A stretch of 64,000 bases of DNA from assembly GCF_013184985.2 (NCBI RefSeq), contig NZ_CP063418.1:620001-684000 (forward strand), read 5' to 3'. The position numbers were made by a program, and so were the translations under genes. This document shows, piece by piece, positions 17,520 to 26,215 of this stretch. Under the pieces are notes generated by a model. It was not told the origin of the DNA, did not search any database, and saw only the letters and a program-made list of their open reading frames with translations. This DNA is from Actinomyces faecalis. GTDB taxonomy: Bacteria; Actinomycetota; Actinomycetes; Actinomycetales; Actinomycetaceae. Positions within the stretch are counted from its first letter, which is position 1, and each line of letters starts with the position of its first letter.

Positions 17520-18397
17520 GCACCGCCACCGCAGTCACAGGACGCCGCGTCGTGGAGCGTCCGTCCAAGCGCGCCTCCTGGGGGCAGGTAGCCTCCACCT
17601 TCGGCATCGTCCTCATCGTCATCTACTGTCTGGCGCCCTTCTACTGGATGATCGTGTCCTCACTGCGCCCGGACTCCGAGATCTTTGACAACTCCTGGTG
17701 GCCAGCCAACCCCTCGCTGGAGAACTACGAGGCGGTCTTCGGGGCCAAGAACAACTTCGCCCAGGGACTGGTCAACTCCCTCATCGTCTCGGTGATCGTG
17801 ACCATCGTCGCCCTGGCGATCGCGACCTTCGCCTCCTACGCGCTAGCGCGTCTGGACTTCCGCGGCAAGGGCTTCCTGCTCCTGGTGGTCCTGGCCACCT
17901 CAATGTTCCCGCTTGTGGCCATCATCGTGCCGCTTCTGAAGAACTTCTCGGCCTGGGGCTGGATCAACACCTACCAGGCCATGATTATCCCGGACCTGTC
18001 CTTCTCCCTGCCCCTAGCGGTGTGGAACCTGACCAGCTTCTTCCGCCAGATGCCCCAGGAGCTGGAGCAGTCGGCGATGGTGGACGGGTGCACGCCCGGT
18101 CAGGCCTTCCGCAAGATCATCTTGCCGCTGGCAGCGCCCGGGATCTTCACCACCGCCATCATCATCTTCATCGGCGCCTGGAACGAGTTCCTCGTGGCGG
18201 TGACCATGATCAACGATCCCACCATGCAGCCGGCGACCGTGCTGCTGAGCAAGTTCACCGGTGCCTCACAGTTCAACACCCCCTTCGGCTCGCAGATGGC
18301 AGCCGGTGTGGTGATGACCCTGCCACTGGTGATCATGGTGCTCATCTTCCAGCGCCGCATTGTTGCAGGCCTGGCCGCAGGTGGCTTGAAGTCCTGA
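17516..18397 (+). CDS. ABC sugar permease, MalG-like (importer 2)
   Basis: A 293-residue permease with six membrane helices. Family hallmarks are FYWMIVSSLRPDSEIF, the variant EAA loop EQSAMVDGCTPGQAFRKIIL (EAA itself degenerate) and GAWNEFLVAVTMI. Its ATG overlaps the previous stop. No ATPase gene follows; the LacI regulator comes 328 bp later. Confidence 0.92.
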   Translation: MSTATAVTGRRVVERPSKRASWGQVASTFGIVLIVIYCLAPFYWMIVSSLRPDSEIFDNSWWPANPSLENYEAVFGAKNNFAQGLVNSLIVSVIVTIVALAIATFASYALARLDFRGKGFLLLVVLATSMFPLVAIIVPLLKNFSAWGWINTYQAMIIPDLSFSLPLAVWNLTSFFRQMPQELEQSAMVDGCTPGQAFRKIILPLAAPGIFTTAIIIFIGAWNEFLVAVTMINDPTMQPATVLLSKFTGASQFNTPFGSQMAAGVVMTLPLVIMVLIFQRRIVAGLAAGGLKS

Positions 18398-18725
18398 GAC
18401 GGTCCGCTCCCGGTGCGGGTGGGAGCCCGCGGGGCACGCCGGATGACCTCGCTCCAGCACTCCCGCTCCTGGTACGAGGGCCAGAACAGGTCCACGCTCC
18501 CACCCGCGCCGGTGCCAAGTCCGCCTGGTACGCCACTGGCTGGGCGCAGGCGAGTAGACCACCAGGCACTCCTGTCTAGGAGGCTACTGGTACCGGAGTT
18601 GACCCGTGTACGCCACCGGCCACTGAGACCATCTCACACCAGCCCCCTCCCAGACGGCCGCTGGCGCACCCACCGTAGGATCATGGGGCACGCACCTGAG
18701 GCCGCCGAGCGGGTAAGGAGGAGAC
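18398..18725. other. gene-free gap before LacI regulator, with a possible terminator
   Basis: GCTCCC (18406-18411) and GGGAGC (18421-18426) form a small stem just after the permease stop, a plausible weak terminator. Farther on, TTGACC at 18598 could be a -35 box, but no good -10 box sits at the right distance. The LacI gene has a strong AAGGAGGAG site. Nothing else is recognisable. Confidence 0.35.
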
Positions 18726-19736
18726 ATGGCTGCCACCCGCGCTGATGTGGCCCGTCTTGCTGGCGTCTCGCCGTCGACCGTCACCTACGTGCTCACCGGC
18801 CAGCGCTCAACCAGCCAGGCCACCCGCGAGCGCGTGCGCAGGGCCGTTCAGGAGCTGGGCTACCAACCCAACCTGCTTGCCTCCTCCCTGGCCTCACGCT
18901 CGGTGCGGAGCGTGGGCGTACTGCTGCGTATGGAGCGCGAGACGGTCGAGGCGGGGGACCTGCTCTACATCGACGGCGTGAGGGCGGGGGTGGAGAGCTC
19001 AGGGATCCAGGTCGTGGTGCCGATGGGTCTGCGCTCGCGGCCCCAGGACAACCTCCACGACCTCATCCGCTCGCGATCCATTGACTCGGCCATCCTCATG
19101 GACGTGGCTATTGATGACGAGCGCGAGGCCCTCCTGCTGGAGGAGGGGGTGCCCACGGTCCTCATCGGTACGTCCGGACGCGGCGGGGGTGCGCCCTCGA
19201 TTGACGCAGACTTTGACCAGATGTCCGAGCTGGCCATGCGGCACCTGGCGGGGCTCGGCCATGAGCGCGTCCTCATCGTCACTCGCAGCCCTGATATCGA
19301 GACCGCGCGCGCCTACCAGGCCCAGCATGAGGCCGTGCGCTCGGTGGCCCAGCGTGTGGGGCTGACCGGCATCTACCGGGCGCTGACAGACAATGTCACC
19401 TTCGGCGGCCAGCTGGTGGGGGCCGAGGGGCTGATTGAGGGCTGCACGGCGGTGCTGAGCAACAACCCTGCCGTCCTGTCCGGGATCCTGGCAGCAGCAC
19501 AGGCACTGGGCCTGGAGGTGCCACGTGACCTGTCTGCGATGTCGATGGGGGCCCTCGTGTCCGGCGGTGGTGGCGAGGTCCTGCTCAGCGCGGCCGACGT
19601 CGATGCCTACGAGATGGGCCATACCGCAGGCAACATGCTGGTGCGCCTCATCAAGGAGCCGGGACTAGACGAGCACGTGTCCATGCCCGCCACCCTCAGT
19701 GACCGTGGGACGACGGGACCGGCGCCACGGCGCTGA
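18726..19736 (+). CDS. LacI-family transcriptional regulator
   Basis: A 336-residue repressor. Residues 5-50 are the LacI helix-turn-helix and hinge (ADVARLAGVSPSTVTYVLTG, and a hinge ending GYQPNLLASSLASR). The remainder is a periplasmic-binding-protein-like sensor with FDQMSELAMRHLAGLGHERVL. AAGGAGGAG precedes the ATG. Located directly after importer 2, it most likely represses that operon through the palindrome at 14949-14962 and is released by an incoming sugar (inference from position). Confidence 0.92.
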   Translation: MAATRADVARLAGVSPSTVTYVLTGQRSTSQATRERVRRAVQELGYQPNLLASSLASRSVRSVGVLLRMERETVEAGDLLYIDGVRAGVESSGIQVVVPMGLRSRPQDNLHDLIRSRSIDSAILMDVAIDDEREALLLEEGVPTVLIGTSGRGGGAPSIDADFDQMSELAMRHLAGLGHERVLIVTRSPDIETARAYQAQHEAVRSVAQRVGLTGIYRALTDNVTFGGQLVGAEGLIEGCTAVLSNNPAVLSGILAAAQALGLEVPRDLSAMSMGALVSGGGGEVLLSAADVDAYEMGHTAGNMLVRLIKEPGLDEHVSMPATLSDRGTTGPAPRR

Positions 19737-19762
19737 GCGAGACTGCCGCAGCGCGCAGGTAC

Positions 19763-19779
19763 CAGTCAGACCGTGACTG
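19763..19779. terminator. short hairpin between convergent LacI and SDR genes
   Basis: CAGTCA and TGACTG flank a 5-base loop in the 182-bp gap between convergent genes. The stem is only six pairs and lacks a T-run, so the call is weak. Confidence 0.3.
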
Positions 19780-19918
19780 CCGCTGCCAGCGCTACGGCAC
19801 TAGCAATGGCGGTGCCCGGATGCGGTGCGCGATGACAGGACTGGCGGGACCCCTCGCCGTTGATCCGCGGAAGCCACCCTGCCCCTGCCTGTAGCGATAG
19901 CGCCCCTGAAGGGCTCCG

Positions 19919-20965
19919 TCAGGAACGGCGGAAGCCTCCTTCGGTGGAGATGACCTGCCCGGTGACCCAGGCGGCCTCGTCAGTCAGCAGCCAGGTGATG
20001 AGCCGGGCTGGATCCGCCGTCGTCGGCATCCGGCCGCCGGGAAAACGAGGCGCAAGGGCAGCAATCAGCTCGGGGCTCATGTAGCCGGTGTCCACGGGAC
20101 CGGGGTTGACCGTGTTGAGCCGGATGCCTTCCTCGGCCAGGCCGGCCGCGAGCGAGGGGGTGATGCCGGCCAGTGCCGCCTTGGAGGTGGCGTAGGCGAT
20201 CTCTCCGGGCATCGGGCCCTCGCCCTGCCCCGAGGTCATGAGGACGACGGCTGTGGCGAGCTCCGGGCCCTCCCGCCTGGCTGGTACCTGGACAGGCACG
20301 GCGGTCCGGCAGGCCGCAGCGTGCGAGGCTGGTGCGGTGGGCTGAGCTGACGTGATGGCCTGGGTCGGTTGGGTGCTGGTGCTTGGCTGGGCACTCATGA
20401 CTGGCGCAGCGTCAGTTACAGACGTGATGTCCGGCGTCGGGGCGGCGTCACAGGGTGGGGAGGCAGAGTGCCGACGGTGCTCGGCCAGGGCCTGGACCAG
20501 CAGGAGGCTGGAGCGGGCGTTGACCTGCCAGTGGTGGTCGAGGTCAGTGGCGGTGACCTGGGTGAGTGTGCCGTCGTGGCCGGAGGCAGCGTGGTTGCAC
20601 ACCAGGGCGTTGAGGTCCCCCAGCTCGTTGACCGCCTGGCGCACCAGTGCCGCAGGAGCGGTGGGATCGGCAAGGTCTGCCTCGGCATGGGCCACGCGCG
20701 CCCCGACCACGAGGTGGCTGCGCACGCCCTCGACCACGGCAGCGACGTCGTCGGCACCCCAGGGCTGGGCGGCGTCGTGCGGGGCAAGGTGCTGGAGGAA
20801 CAGGCTTGCCCCCATCTGGGCGGCCCGGCAGGCGATGGCATAGCCGATCCCGGCCCGGCGCGAGACGCCGGTGACCATGACGACCCGGCCGGCCAGAGGA
20901 AGGGTGGCGGAGCCAGGTGGCTCAGGTTGGGGGTGGGTGTGCGTGGGTGAGGGGGCGGTGGTCAT
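19919..20965 (-). CDS. short-chain dehydrogenase/reductase with low-complexity insertion
   Basis: A 348-residue SDR, about 90 longer than typical FabG-like members. The cofactor motif is TGVSRRAGIG (residues 32-41), the structural Asn is in VCNHA (~124), and the catalytic triad is Ser245 in MTSGQG with Tyr258 and Lys262 in YATSK. Between helix ~165 and the strand bearing Ser245 there is a ~70-residue Ser/Thr/Pro/Ala/Gln-rich insertion (167-236) with TSAQPT-like repeats. The N-terminal ~24 residues are also Pro/His/Thr-rich. GAGGAG lies upstream of ATG. All catalytic residues remain, so it is probably active; substrate unknown. Confidence 0.85.
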   Translation of the reverse strand: MTTAPSPTHTHPQPEPPGSATLPLAGRVVMVTGVSRRAGIGYAIACRAAQMGASLFLQHLAPHDAAQPWGADDVAAVVEGVRSHLVVGARVAHAEADLADPTAPAALVRQAVNELGDLNALVCNHAASGHDGTLTQVTATDLDHHWQVNARSSLLLVQALAEHRRHSASPPCDAAPTPDITSVTDAAPVMSAQPSTSTQPTQAITSAQPTAPASHAAACRTAVPVQVPARREGPELATAVVLMTSGQGEGPMPGEIAYATSKAALAGITPSLAAGLAEEGIRLNTVNPGPVDTGYMSPELIAALAPRFPGGRMPTTADPARLITWLLTDEAAWVTGQVISTEGGFRRS

Positions 20966-21003
20966 GGGTACTCCTCGGCTGGAGGCGCGTCGCTTACGCC
21001 CCG

Positions 21004-21046
21004 GAACAGTCGGTTTCGCAGCGGCCCGCTGCGAAACCGACTGTTC
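21004..21046. repeat. 43-bp near-perfect palindrome downstream of GH31 gene
   Basis: Two 21-base arms (21004-21024 and 21026-21046) are exactly complementary around a single central C. On the minus strand it follows the GH31 stop by about 60 bases and precedes the SDR gene, so a terminator is the simplest reading, but there is no T-run and the one-base centre also suits a protein-binding palindrome. Confidence 0.75.
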
Positions 21047-21108
21047 ACGAGCGAAAACGATGAGGGGACAGGGACGGGGCTATGACAGGAGACGGGGCGG
21101 AGCCCACC

Positions 21109-23604
21109 TCATGCGATCTCGGCTACGGCCGTGAGGATCTCCTCGGGCAGTCCTACTGCACGCAGCCCGGACAACAGCGCGCCCCCGCGCGCCCCGCTGG
21201 TGACAACCTGCCAGGCGCGGTCCTTGACCTGGTACTCCAGCTCGGCCGGCTCCAGGATGGTGAAGACCTCGTCAGCCAGGGAAGGAGGCTCGGTGGTGAC
21301 CCCGGAGAGCTCGATGACGACGTCCTCGCCCGGTCGCACCGTGCCCACGTGCACGTCCAGGCCCCCGCCCAGCGTGAAGCCGTCAGCCTCACGCTCAGTG
21401 ACCTCCACCGGCCTGCCAGCGACGCTCGCGCTGACCTGGCCGCCCGTGCTGAGCAGGTGGAGGGTGAGCTCGCGCTCCGCCGGCGCGACGCCGTCGGCCC
21501 CCTCCTGCGTGACCTCCAGGCGCGCGGTGGCAGCCTCCTCGTCCCAGGTCAGCGTGAAACGGGTGCGCACCACGCCATCCTCACCGGGCTCGGGGGAGGC
21601 GTCGTCCTCCTCCAGGACGAACTCGCCGTCGGCACCGGGGACCACGATGGCACCCAGGTGGCGCGGGTTGTCTCCGGCTGCCTCGCTCAGGTCCTCTGCT
21701 CCCACCAGGACCTGTCCGGCGCGGGCGAGCACAGGAATCTGATCCAGCGGACGCGACAGGCTCATCATCGCGCCGTCAGCACCAGCCTCATAGCGTCGTC
21801 CGGTAGGTAGATCGAACCATGTTCCTTCCGGCAGCCAGGCGCTCTGGCGAGCTAGCGACGTCGTCGGATCGGCCTGGCTGACCATGGGGACAACCATGAG
21901 GTCACCGAAGAGGAACTGTGTGCGCGACGCGTAGGCGCCCATCTGACGTGAGTAGTCGTGGTAAACGGGTCGGACGGGCGCGAGCCCTTCAGTGTGTGCA
22001 CGCCGGGCCCAGGTGTAGAGGTAGGGCACTAAGCGGTGACGCAGACGCAGATGAGCCTCGATGGTGGCGCGTGCCTCGCGGGAGTAACGCCAGGGCTCCT
22101 TGGAGTTGAACACTGAGTCCGTCGAGTGCAGGCGGTTGATGGGGGAGAAGCACCCCAGCTGGACCCACCGCGCCATCATCTGCGAGTCCTTGACACCAAA
22201 CATGTGACCACCGATGTCGTTAGACCACCAGTAGTAGCCGATGTTGGCGGCAGTCGCAGTGAACTCTGGCTGGAACACCAACGACTCCCAGGTGGTGACA
22301 GTGTCGCCAGAGAAGCCGACCGGAGTGCGGTGGCTCGACGCGTCAGCAAAACGGGAGAAGGTCACCGGACGGCGTCGATAGGTCTCCACCGAACCGTCTC
22401 CGGTGGTGCGGGTGCGCTCACGTCCAGAGTCGAGATAGTGAACGTGGTTGAGCATCCAGAGTGGATCCAGGCCAGGGATGTCCGTGACGCCGCCCTGCTG
22501 CCAGTCCAGCCACCAGAAGTCCACGCCCTGCTCCTCCAGAGTGTGGTGGGCATGGGTGAGGTAGGCGGCGGTGAAGTCCTTGTCCCCGATGTTGAAGGGG
22601 ATCTCCTTACCACTGTCTGGGTCCAGGCCGAGCTGGCGGGCCATGGGCTCGTAGGCGTCCTCGTGGCGGCGGATGCCTGCGGCCGGGTGGAGGTTGAGTG
22701 TGACCTCCATGCCCCGGGCGTGCAGGGCGTCAAGGAAACGCTGGGGGTTGGGGAACAGGTCAGTGTTCCAGGTGTATCCCGTCCAGCCGTTGCCGATGGC
22801 GGGATCAATATCGACCCAGTGCCAGTCCATGTCGATGACGGCGACTGAGAAGGGCAGCTCCTCCTCCTCGAAGCGGTCCATGAGCTCAAGGTAGGACTGC
22901 TCGGAGTACTTGTGATACCGGCTCCACCAGTTGCCCAGCAATGCACGGGGAATCAGTGGGGTCGGTCCGGTCAGCTGGAAGAAGTCGCGCAGCGCAGCCT
23001 GGTAGTCCTGGCCGTATCCGAAGAGGTACAGATCCTCGTCCGCCGTTGAGCCGTCGATGGGGCTGGTGCCTGGGCGTGGCTGCACCCACTGGTCGTTGAG
23101 GAGGAGCAATGAGCCGGAGTCGTCAATGAGGGAGTAGCCGTTGAGGGCCAGGAGTCCTGGGTTCAGGAGCGCGCGTCCGTCCACCTCGTCCAGAGTGCGG
23201 CAGGTGCCACCCAAGTTAGTCGGGTAGGTTTCTTCAGGATTCCAGGTCTCCCCGTGGTGCCACGTGCCTCCGTGTGGGGACAGCACTGCGGTCCGCAGAC
23301 TCACGCTCAGTCCCGAACGAGAGAAGCCGCGAGAGGGCTGATAGGTGAGGTGGAGGTGCTCGGTGAGGATCTCGACGCGATCCTCACCGCGGACCACCTC
23401 GAAGGCGGGGGCGGGGCCCAGGTCGCGGTTGAGTACCAGCTGGGTGGCGGCGTCGACGAACTGGCCGCTGGCGCAGTGCTCCATACGGATGAGGCGGTCC
23501 GTGAGTACCGTGAAGCGGGTGTCCTGCCCGACCTCGACGATCGCATCGGGACGCGCGGGCGCGGGGGAGAGCTGCGCGGTGGCGTCAGATAGTGGGGAGG
23601 ACAT
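21109..23604 (-). CDS. glycoside hydrolase family 31 (alpha-glucosidase/alpha-xylosidase type)
   Basis: An 831-residue enzyme. ATG 23604 is favoured since AAAGGG lies six bases upstream; ATG 23607 and a TTG at 23619 are alternatives. After an N-terminal beta-domain, the GH31 barrel shows PFSVAVIDMDWHW, the nucleophile Asp367 in FWWLDWQQGG and the acid/base Asp434 in GFSGDTVTTW, followed by NDIGGHMFG. C-terminal beta-domains complete the usual length. No signal peptide: it hydrolyses imported alpha-glucosides or xylosides in the cytoplasm. It is divergent from a LacI regulator whose operator probably lies in the 105-bp gap. Confidence 0.93.
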   Translation of the reverse strand: MSSPLSDATAQLSPAPARPDAIVEVGQDTRFTVLTDRLIRMEHCASGQFVDAATQLVLNRDLGPAPAFEVVRGEDRVEILTEHLHLTYQPSRGFSRSGLSVSLRTAVLSPHGGTWHHGETWNPEETYPTNLGGTCRTLDEVDGRALLNPGLLALNGYSLIDDSGSLLLLNDQWVQPRPGTSPIDGSTADEDLYLFGYGQDYQAALRDFFQLTGPTPLIPRALLGNWWSRYHKYSEQSYLELMDRFEEEELPFSVAVIDMDWHWVDIDPAIGNGWTGYTWNTDLFPNPQRFLDALHARGMEVTLNLHPAAGIRRHEDAYEPMARQLGLDPDSGKEIPFNIGDKDFTAAYLTHAHHTLEEQGVDFWWLDWQQGGVTDIPGLDPLWMLNHVHYLDSGRERTRTTGDGSVETYRRRPVTFSRFADASSHRTPVGFSGDTVTTWESLVFQPEFTATAANIGYYWWSNDIGGHMFGVKDSQMMARWVQLGCFSPINRLHSTDSVFNSKEPWRYSREARATIEAHLRLRHRLVPYLYTWARRAHTEGLAPVRPVYHDYSRQMGAYASRTQFLFGDLMVVPMVSQADPTTSLARQSAWLPEGTWFDLPTGRRYEAGADGAMMSLSRPLDQIPVLARAGQVLVGAEDLSEAAGDNPRHLGAIVVPGADGEFVLEEDDASPEPGEDGVVRTRFTLTWDEEAATARLEVTQEGADGVAPAERELTLHLLSTGGQVSASVAGRPVEVTEREADGFTLGGGLDVHVGTVRPGEDVVIELSGVTTEPPSLADEVFTILEPAELEYQVKDRAWQVVTSGARGGALLSGLRAVGLPEEILTAVAEIA

Positions 23605-23619
23605 CATGATCCCTTTCAA

Positions 23620-23635
23620 GGTTTCACGCTAAACC
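23620..23635. promoter_or_regulatory. LacI-type operator between GH31 and its regulator
   Basis: GGTTTCACGCTAAACC fits the dyad GGTTT-NN-CG-NN-AAACC with central CG, as in LacI/GalR operators. It is 15 bases from the GH31 ATG and 75 bases from the LacI ATG, so binding could control both. Confidence 0.65.
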
Positions 23636-23709
23636 AAAGAAAAAGGTACTCTGTTCCCGCCCGGTGGTCAACGGTCGGGCGCCGAGCGGGCTCACATGAG
23701 GAGAGAGCT

Positions 23710-24828
23710 ATGACGACACTGCGCGACGTCGCCCAGCGAGCGGGCGTGAGCGCGATGACGGTGTCGAATGTTGTCAATGGCCGCTCCGGGAAAGTCTCGC
23801 AAGCCACCATCGAGCGGGTTGAGGCTGCCATACGTGAGCTGGGCTATGTCCCTAACGCTCAGGCGCGCACGCTGGCGGGAGCGTCATCGCGCATCATCGC
23901 CCTGGTCTACGGCGTCTCTCCCGAGCGAGCGCCCCTGAGCGCGCCTCACGAGTCGTTGTTCGTGGGGGCGTGCGAGCAGGCGTGCCACGAGGCGGGACTC
24001 GCCGTGATGCTGTGCGCCTGCGTGGACGAGGACGCCGACGCCCTCCTGCAGCGGCTACGGGGCTGGAACGTCGCCGGGGCCATCGTCATGGGGACGACCC
24101 CGACCGATGCGCGGGCGCGGCTGTCTGAGCTGGGTGTGCCGGTGGTGGCGATCGACTCACGCTCGGCGGAGGTTGCCGAGCTGGTGCAGCGGCAGGGGGG
24201 CGAGGCTGCTCGGCGGCTGGGTGCTGGAAGCGCGGGCTCCGGCCTGCCGGAGGGTGGTGACCAGGCTCAGGCGGCTCACGGCTGGGCCTCGCTGGCCTCC
24301 GGCTTCTTCACTGTCGGGATCGACGATGGTGGCGGTGGAGCGCTGGCTGGCCGCCACCTGTGCGAGGCCGGGCACACCAGGGTCGTCTTTGTGGCCCCCT
24401 ACCCGCGGCTGTCCCGTATCGACATCGACCGGCTGGCCGGGTTGCGCGAAGGCCTCGGGGCCCGGGGCCAGGTACGTGTGGTCGAGGCTGCGGTCGACTA
24501 CTCGACGGCGGTCGAGGTCGGGGCCCGGCTCGCACGCAGCATGAAGGACGCGGGCGAGAGCGCCGTCTTCGCCTCGGCTGACCTGCTGGCGATAGGGATC
24601 GTCGCAGGGCTTCGGCGTTCGGGCGTCAGGGTGCCTGACGACGTGTCGGTGGTGGGGTTTGATGGCTTTGAAATCTCGACCTACAGCGACCCGGTGCTGA
24701 CCGCCGTCGTCCAGCCGATAGCCGATAAGGCTGGCGAGGCAGTGCGTCTGATCCAGGGCGCGCCGGAGCGCGAGATCGTCTTGCCGGTGAGCTGGCGCGA
24801 GGGCGGGACGCTCGGCCCTGCCCGCTGA
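23710..24828 (+). CDS. LacI-family regulator, probable repressor of the GH31 gene
   Basis: A 372-residue LacI-family protein. Residues 4-50 are the DNA-binding domain (LRDVAQRAGVSAMTVSNVVN). The sensor domain follows, with VPVVAIDS, VGIDDGGGGALAGRHL and DDVSVVGFDGFE. It is ~35-40 residues longer than usual because of a Gly/Ala/Gln-rich insertion (about 152-198) between the strands reading VAIDS and FTVGIDD, which lies in the effector domain. ATG has GAGGAGAG upstream. Divergent arrangement and the palindrome at 23620-23635 argue that it controls GH31 and itself. Confidence 0.9.
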   Translation: MTTLRDVAQRAGVSAMTVSNVVNGRSGKVSQATIERVEAAIRELGYVPNAQARTLAGASSRIIALVYGVSPERAPLSAPHESLFVGACEQACHEAGLAVMLCACVDEDADALLQRLRGWNVAGAIVMGTTPTDARARLSELGVPVVAIDSRSAEVAELVQRQGGEAARRLGAGSAGSGLPEGGDQAQAAHGWASLASGFFTVGIDDGGGGALAGRHLCEAGHTRVVFVAPYPRLSRIDIDRLAGLREGLGARGQVRVVEAAVDYSTAVEVGARLARSMKDAGESAVFASADLLAIGIVAGLRRSGVRVPDDVSVVGFDGFEISTYSDPVLTAVVQPIADKAGEAVRLIQGAPEREIVLPVSWREGGTLGPAR

Positions 24829-24878
24829 TCGGGGGAGCTGGATGCTGAGGTGCTGAGTCGGACCCTGCGCGCCGGGCG

Positions 24879-25009
24879 GTGTCTCAATCGATGCCAATCG
24901 GCCGTGCCTGGTCTGGACGTCTGTTGCTGACGACGTCGTTCCGGCGATAAGTGCCTGCGTTCCGGTGTGCTGGGTCAGGTCCTGGCCGGATTGGCATCGA
25001 TCGTGACAC
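24879..25009 (+). repeat. REPIN-like inverted-repeat unit A (131 bp)
   Basis: Two 21-base arms, 24879-24899 and 24989-25009, are inverted copies with two mismatches (core GATTGGCATCGATCGTGAC in the right arm) around an 89-base centre. A closely related unit in the same orientation lies at 26028-26157. The two centres also align, sharing GACGACGTCGTT and similar flanks. The unit sits between the LacI gene and the DUF559 gene; the rest of the gap (24829-24878, 25010-25135) shows no other feature. Confidence 0.85.
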
Positions 25010-25135
25010 GCACGTAGTTCAGGCCAGCCGCTCCCGGCAGCGTGATGGCAGGTGGATTGTCGCGCGGCCTGCCCGCCTGTGGACAAGTGCGCACGCTCGG
25101 TTGCTGACGAAGAGGACGCCGCGTTTTCATACCCT

Positions 25136-26065
25136 ATGGGGCGAGGTGACCACAGTGATCCAGACGATGCAGACCCGTTGAATGCAGGGCTGATACGACG
25201 TGTGCGTGCTGCGCGTGGTGCGATCCGCCTGCGGGACCTGCAACCCACGCGCACTCAACGACGTCGGATCGCCGATCTGGTCGCTCACCGACAGTTGTAC
25301 ATCGACCATGGTGTCGTCTTCCTGCCGGGCGCGCCACGCGAGCTGGTGCTGGCGCGGCGGTATGCAGGGCTTGTGACTTGCGGTGCCGGCGCGAGGGCCT
25401 ATGGGCTTCCGGTTCCCTCATGGGTGCGCGCACCGCTCCACCTGTGCGTGCCGCACGGGCGTTACGACCCGTGCGGCGTCGTCGTCCATACGGACCGCCG
25501 ATTGTCGCGGCCAGCACTGCAGTCTCCTCCCTACCCGCCCGTTGCTGAGCTTTTGGCTCGCTACCTGTGCTGCGATCGCGAGCCGGAAGTTCCGCTCGCC
25601 GCCGTCGACGCCGCACTGAGGCGAGGAATAGTCACACGGCAGCAGATCCTGGACTGCCTGCACGGGCGGACCGGTGCGCCGGAAGCCCGACGGCGACTAG
25701 CGATGGCAAGTGCGCGGGCGCGCTCGCCGCTGGAGACTGCTGCGCGGGTCGATCTCCACGAGGCGGGCCTGTCCTACCGCGATGGTGTGGTGATTCCACG
25801 CGTCGGGGAGGTCGACTTTCTGGTCGAAGGGCTCGTTGTCGTCGAGACTGACGGACGGGAGTTCCATGATGATCTCTACAGCTTTGAACACGATCGGCGT
25901 CGGGATCGTGCGCTTGCGGCACTAGGGCTGGTGACGCTGCGTTTCACCTATGACGATGTGCGTTCCCATCGCGTCGTCCCGGATGTCCGTGCGGTCCTGG
26001 CTCGACATGGTCGTGTGCCAGCGCAAGGTGTCACGATTGATGCCAATCGGCTGAGGTCAGTGTGA
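25136..26065 (+). CDS. DUF559-type nuclease-like protein with AbiEi-like N-terminus
   Basis: A 309-residue protein from ATG 25136; a GTG at 25052 and a TTG at 25178 are possible alternatives, none with a good ribosome site. The N-terminal ~80 residues (GAIRLRDLQPTRTQRRRIADLVAHRQL, then GVVFLPGAP) look like the winged-helix region of AbiEi-like proteins. The C-terminal domain is DUF559, a Vsr/PD-(D/E)XK nuclease relative: VDFLVEGLVVVETDG supplies Asp227, Glu239 and Asp241, then DRRRDRALAALGLVTLRFTYDDV. The gene is bracketed by two REPIN-like units and its last ~12 codons lie inside the second. Such proteins are common but uncharacterised in actinobacteria; DNA cleavage is inferred from the fold. 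Confidence 0.8.
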   Translation: MGRGDHSDPDDADPLNAGLIRRVRAARGAIRLRDLQPTRTQRRRIADLVAHRQLYIDHGVVFLPGAPRELVLARRYAGLVTCGAGARAYGLPVPSWVRAPLHLCVPHGRYDPCGVVVHTDRRLSRPALQSPPYPPVAELLARYLCCDREPEVPLAAVDAALRRGIVTRQQILDCLHGRTGAPEARRRLAMASARARSPLETAARVDLHEAGLSYRDGVVIPRVGEVDFLVEGLVVVETDGREFHDDLYSFEHDRRRDRALAALGLVTLRFTYDDVRSHRVVPDVRAVLARHGRVPAQGVTIDANRLRSV

Positions 26066-26157
26066 ACGGTTGTTGTCGACGACGTCGTTTCAAGGGAAAG
26101 TGCGGGCCTGCCAGCGCGCTGGACAAGGGCTGGCTGGATTGGCATCGATCGTGACAC
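26028..26157 (+). repeat. REPIN-like inverted-repeat unit B (130 bp)
   Basis: Arms 26028-26048 and 26137-26157 are inverted copies with one mismatch around an 88-base centre. The right arm is identical to that of unit A over 21 bases. The left arm overlaps the final codons of the DUF559 gene. With unit A it forms a direct repeat around the gene, 1149 bp apart. Confidence 0.85.
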
Positions 26158-26179
26158 GGTGGCGGGCAGCAATCGCTGG

Positions 26180-26208
26180 TTTACCGCTCCACCTCTTCGG
26201 CGTATGGT
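26180..26208 (+). promoter_or_regulatory. promoter of GH13 gene
   Basis: TTTACC (26180-26185) and TATGGT (26203-26208) are separated by 17 bases and lie about 50 bases before the GH13 start, immediately upstream of a 16-bp palindrome. Confidence 0.6.
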
Positions 26209-26215
26209 GGTGATA

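Noticed and set aside
25052..25135. Earlier GTG start for the DUF559 gene
   Set aside because: The 28 extra residues are not protein-like for the family and include a predicted promoter-like stretch; ATG 25136 is preferred, though weakly.
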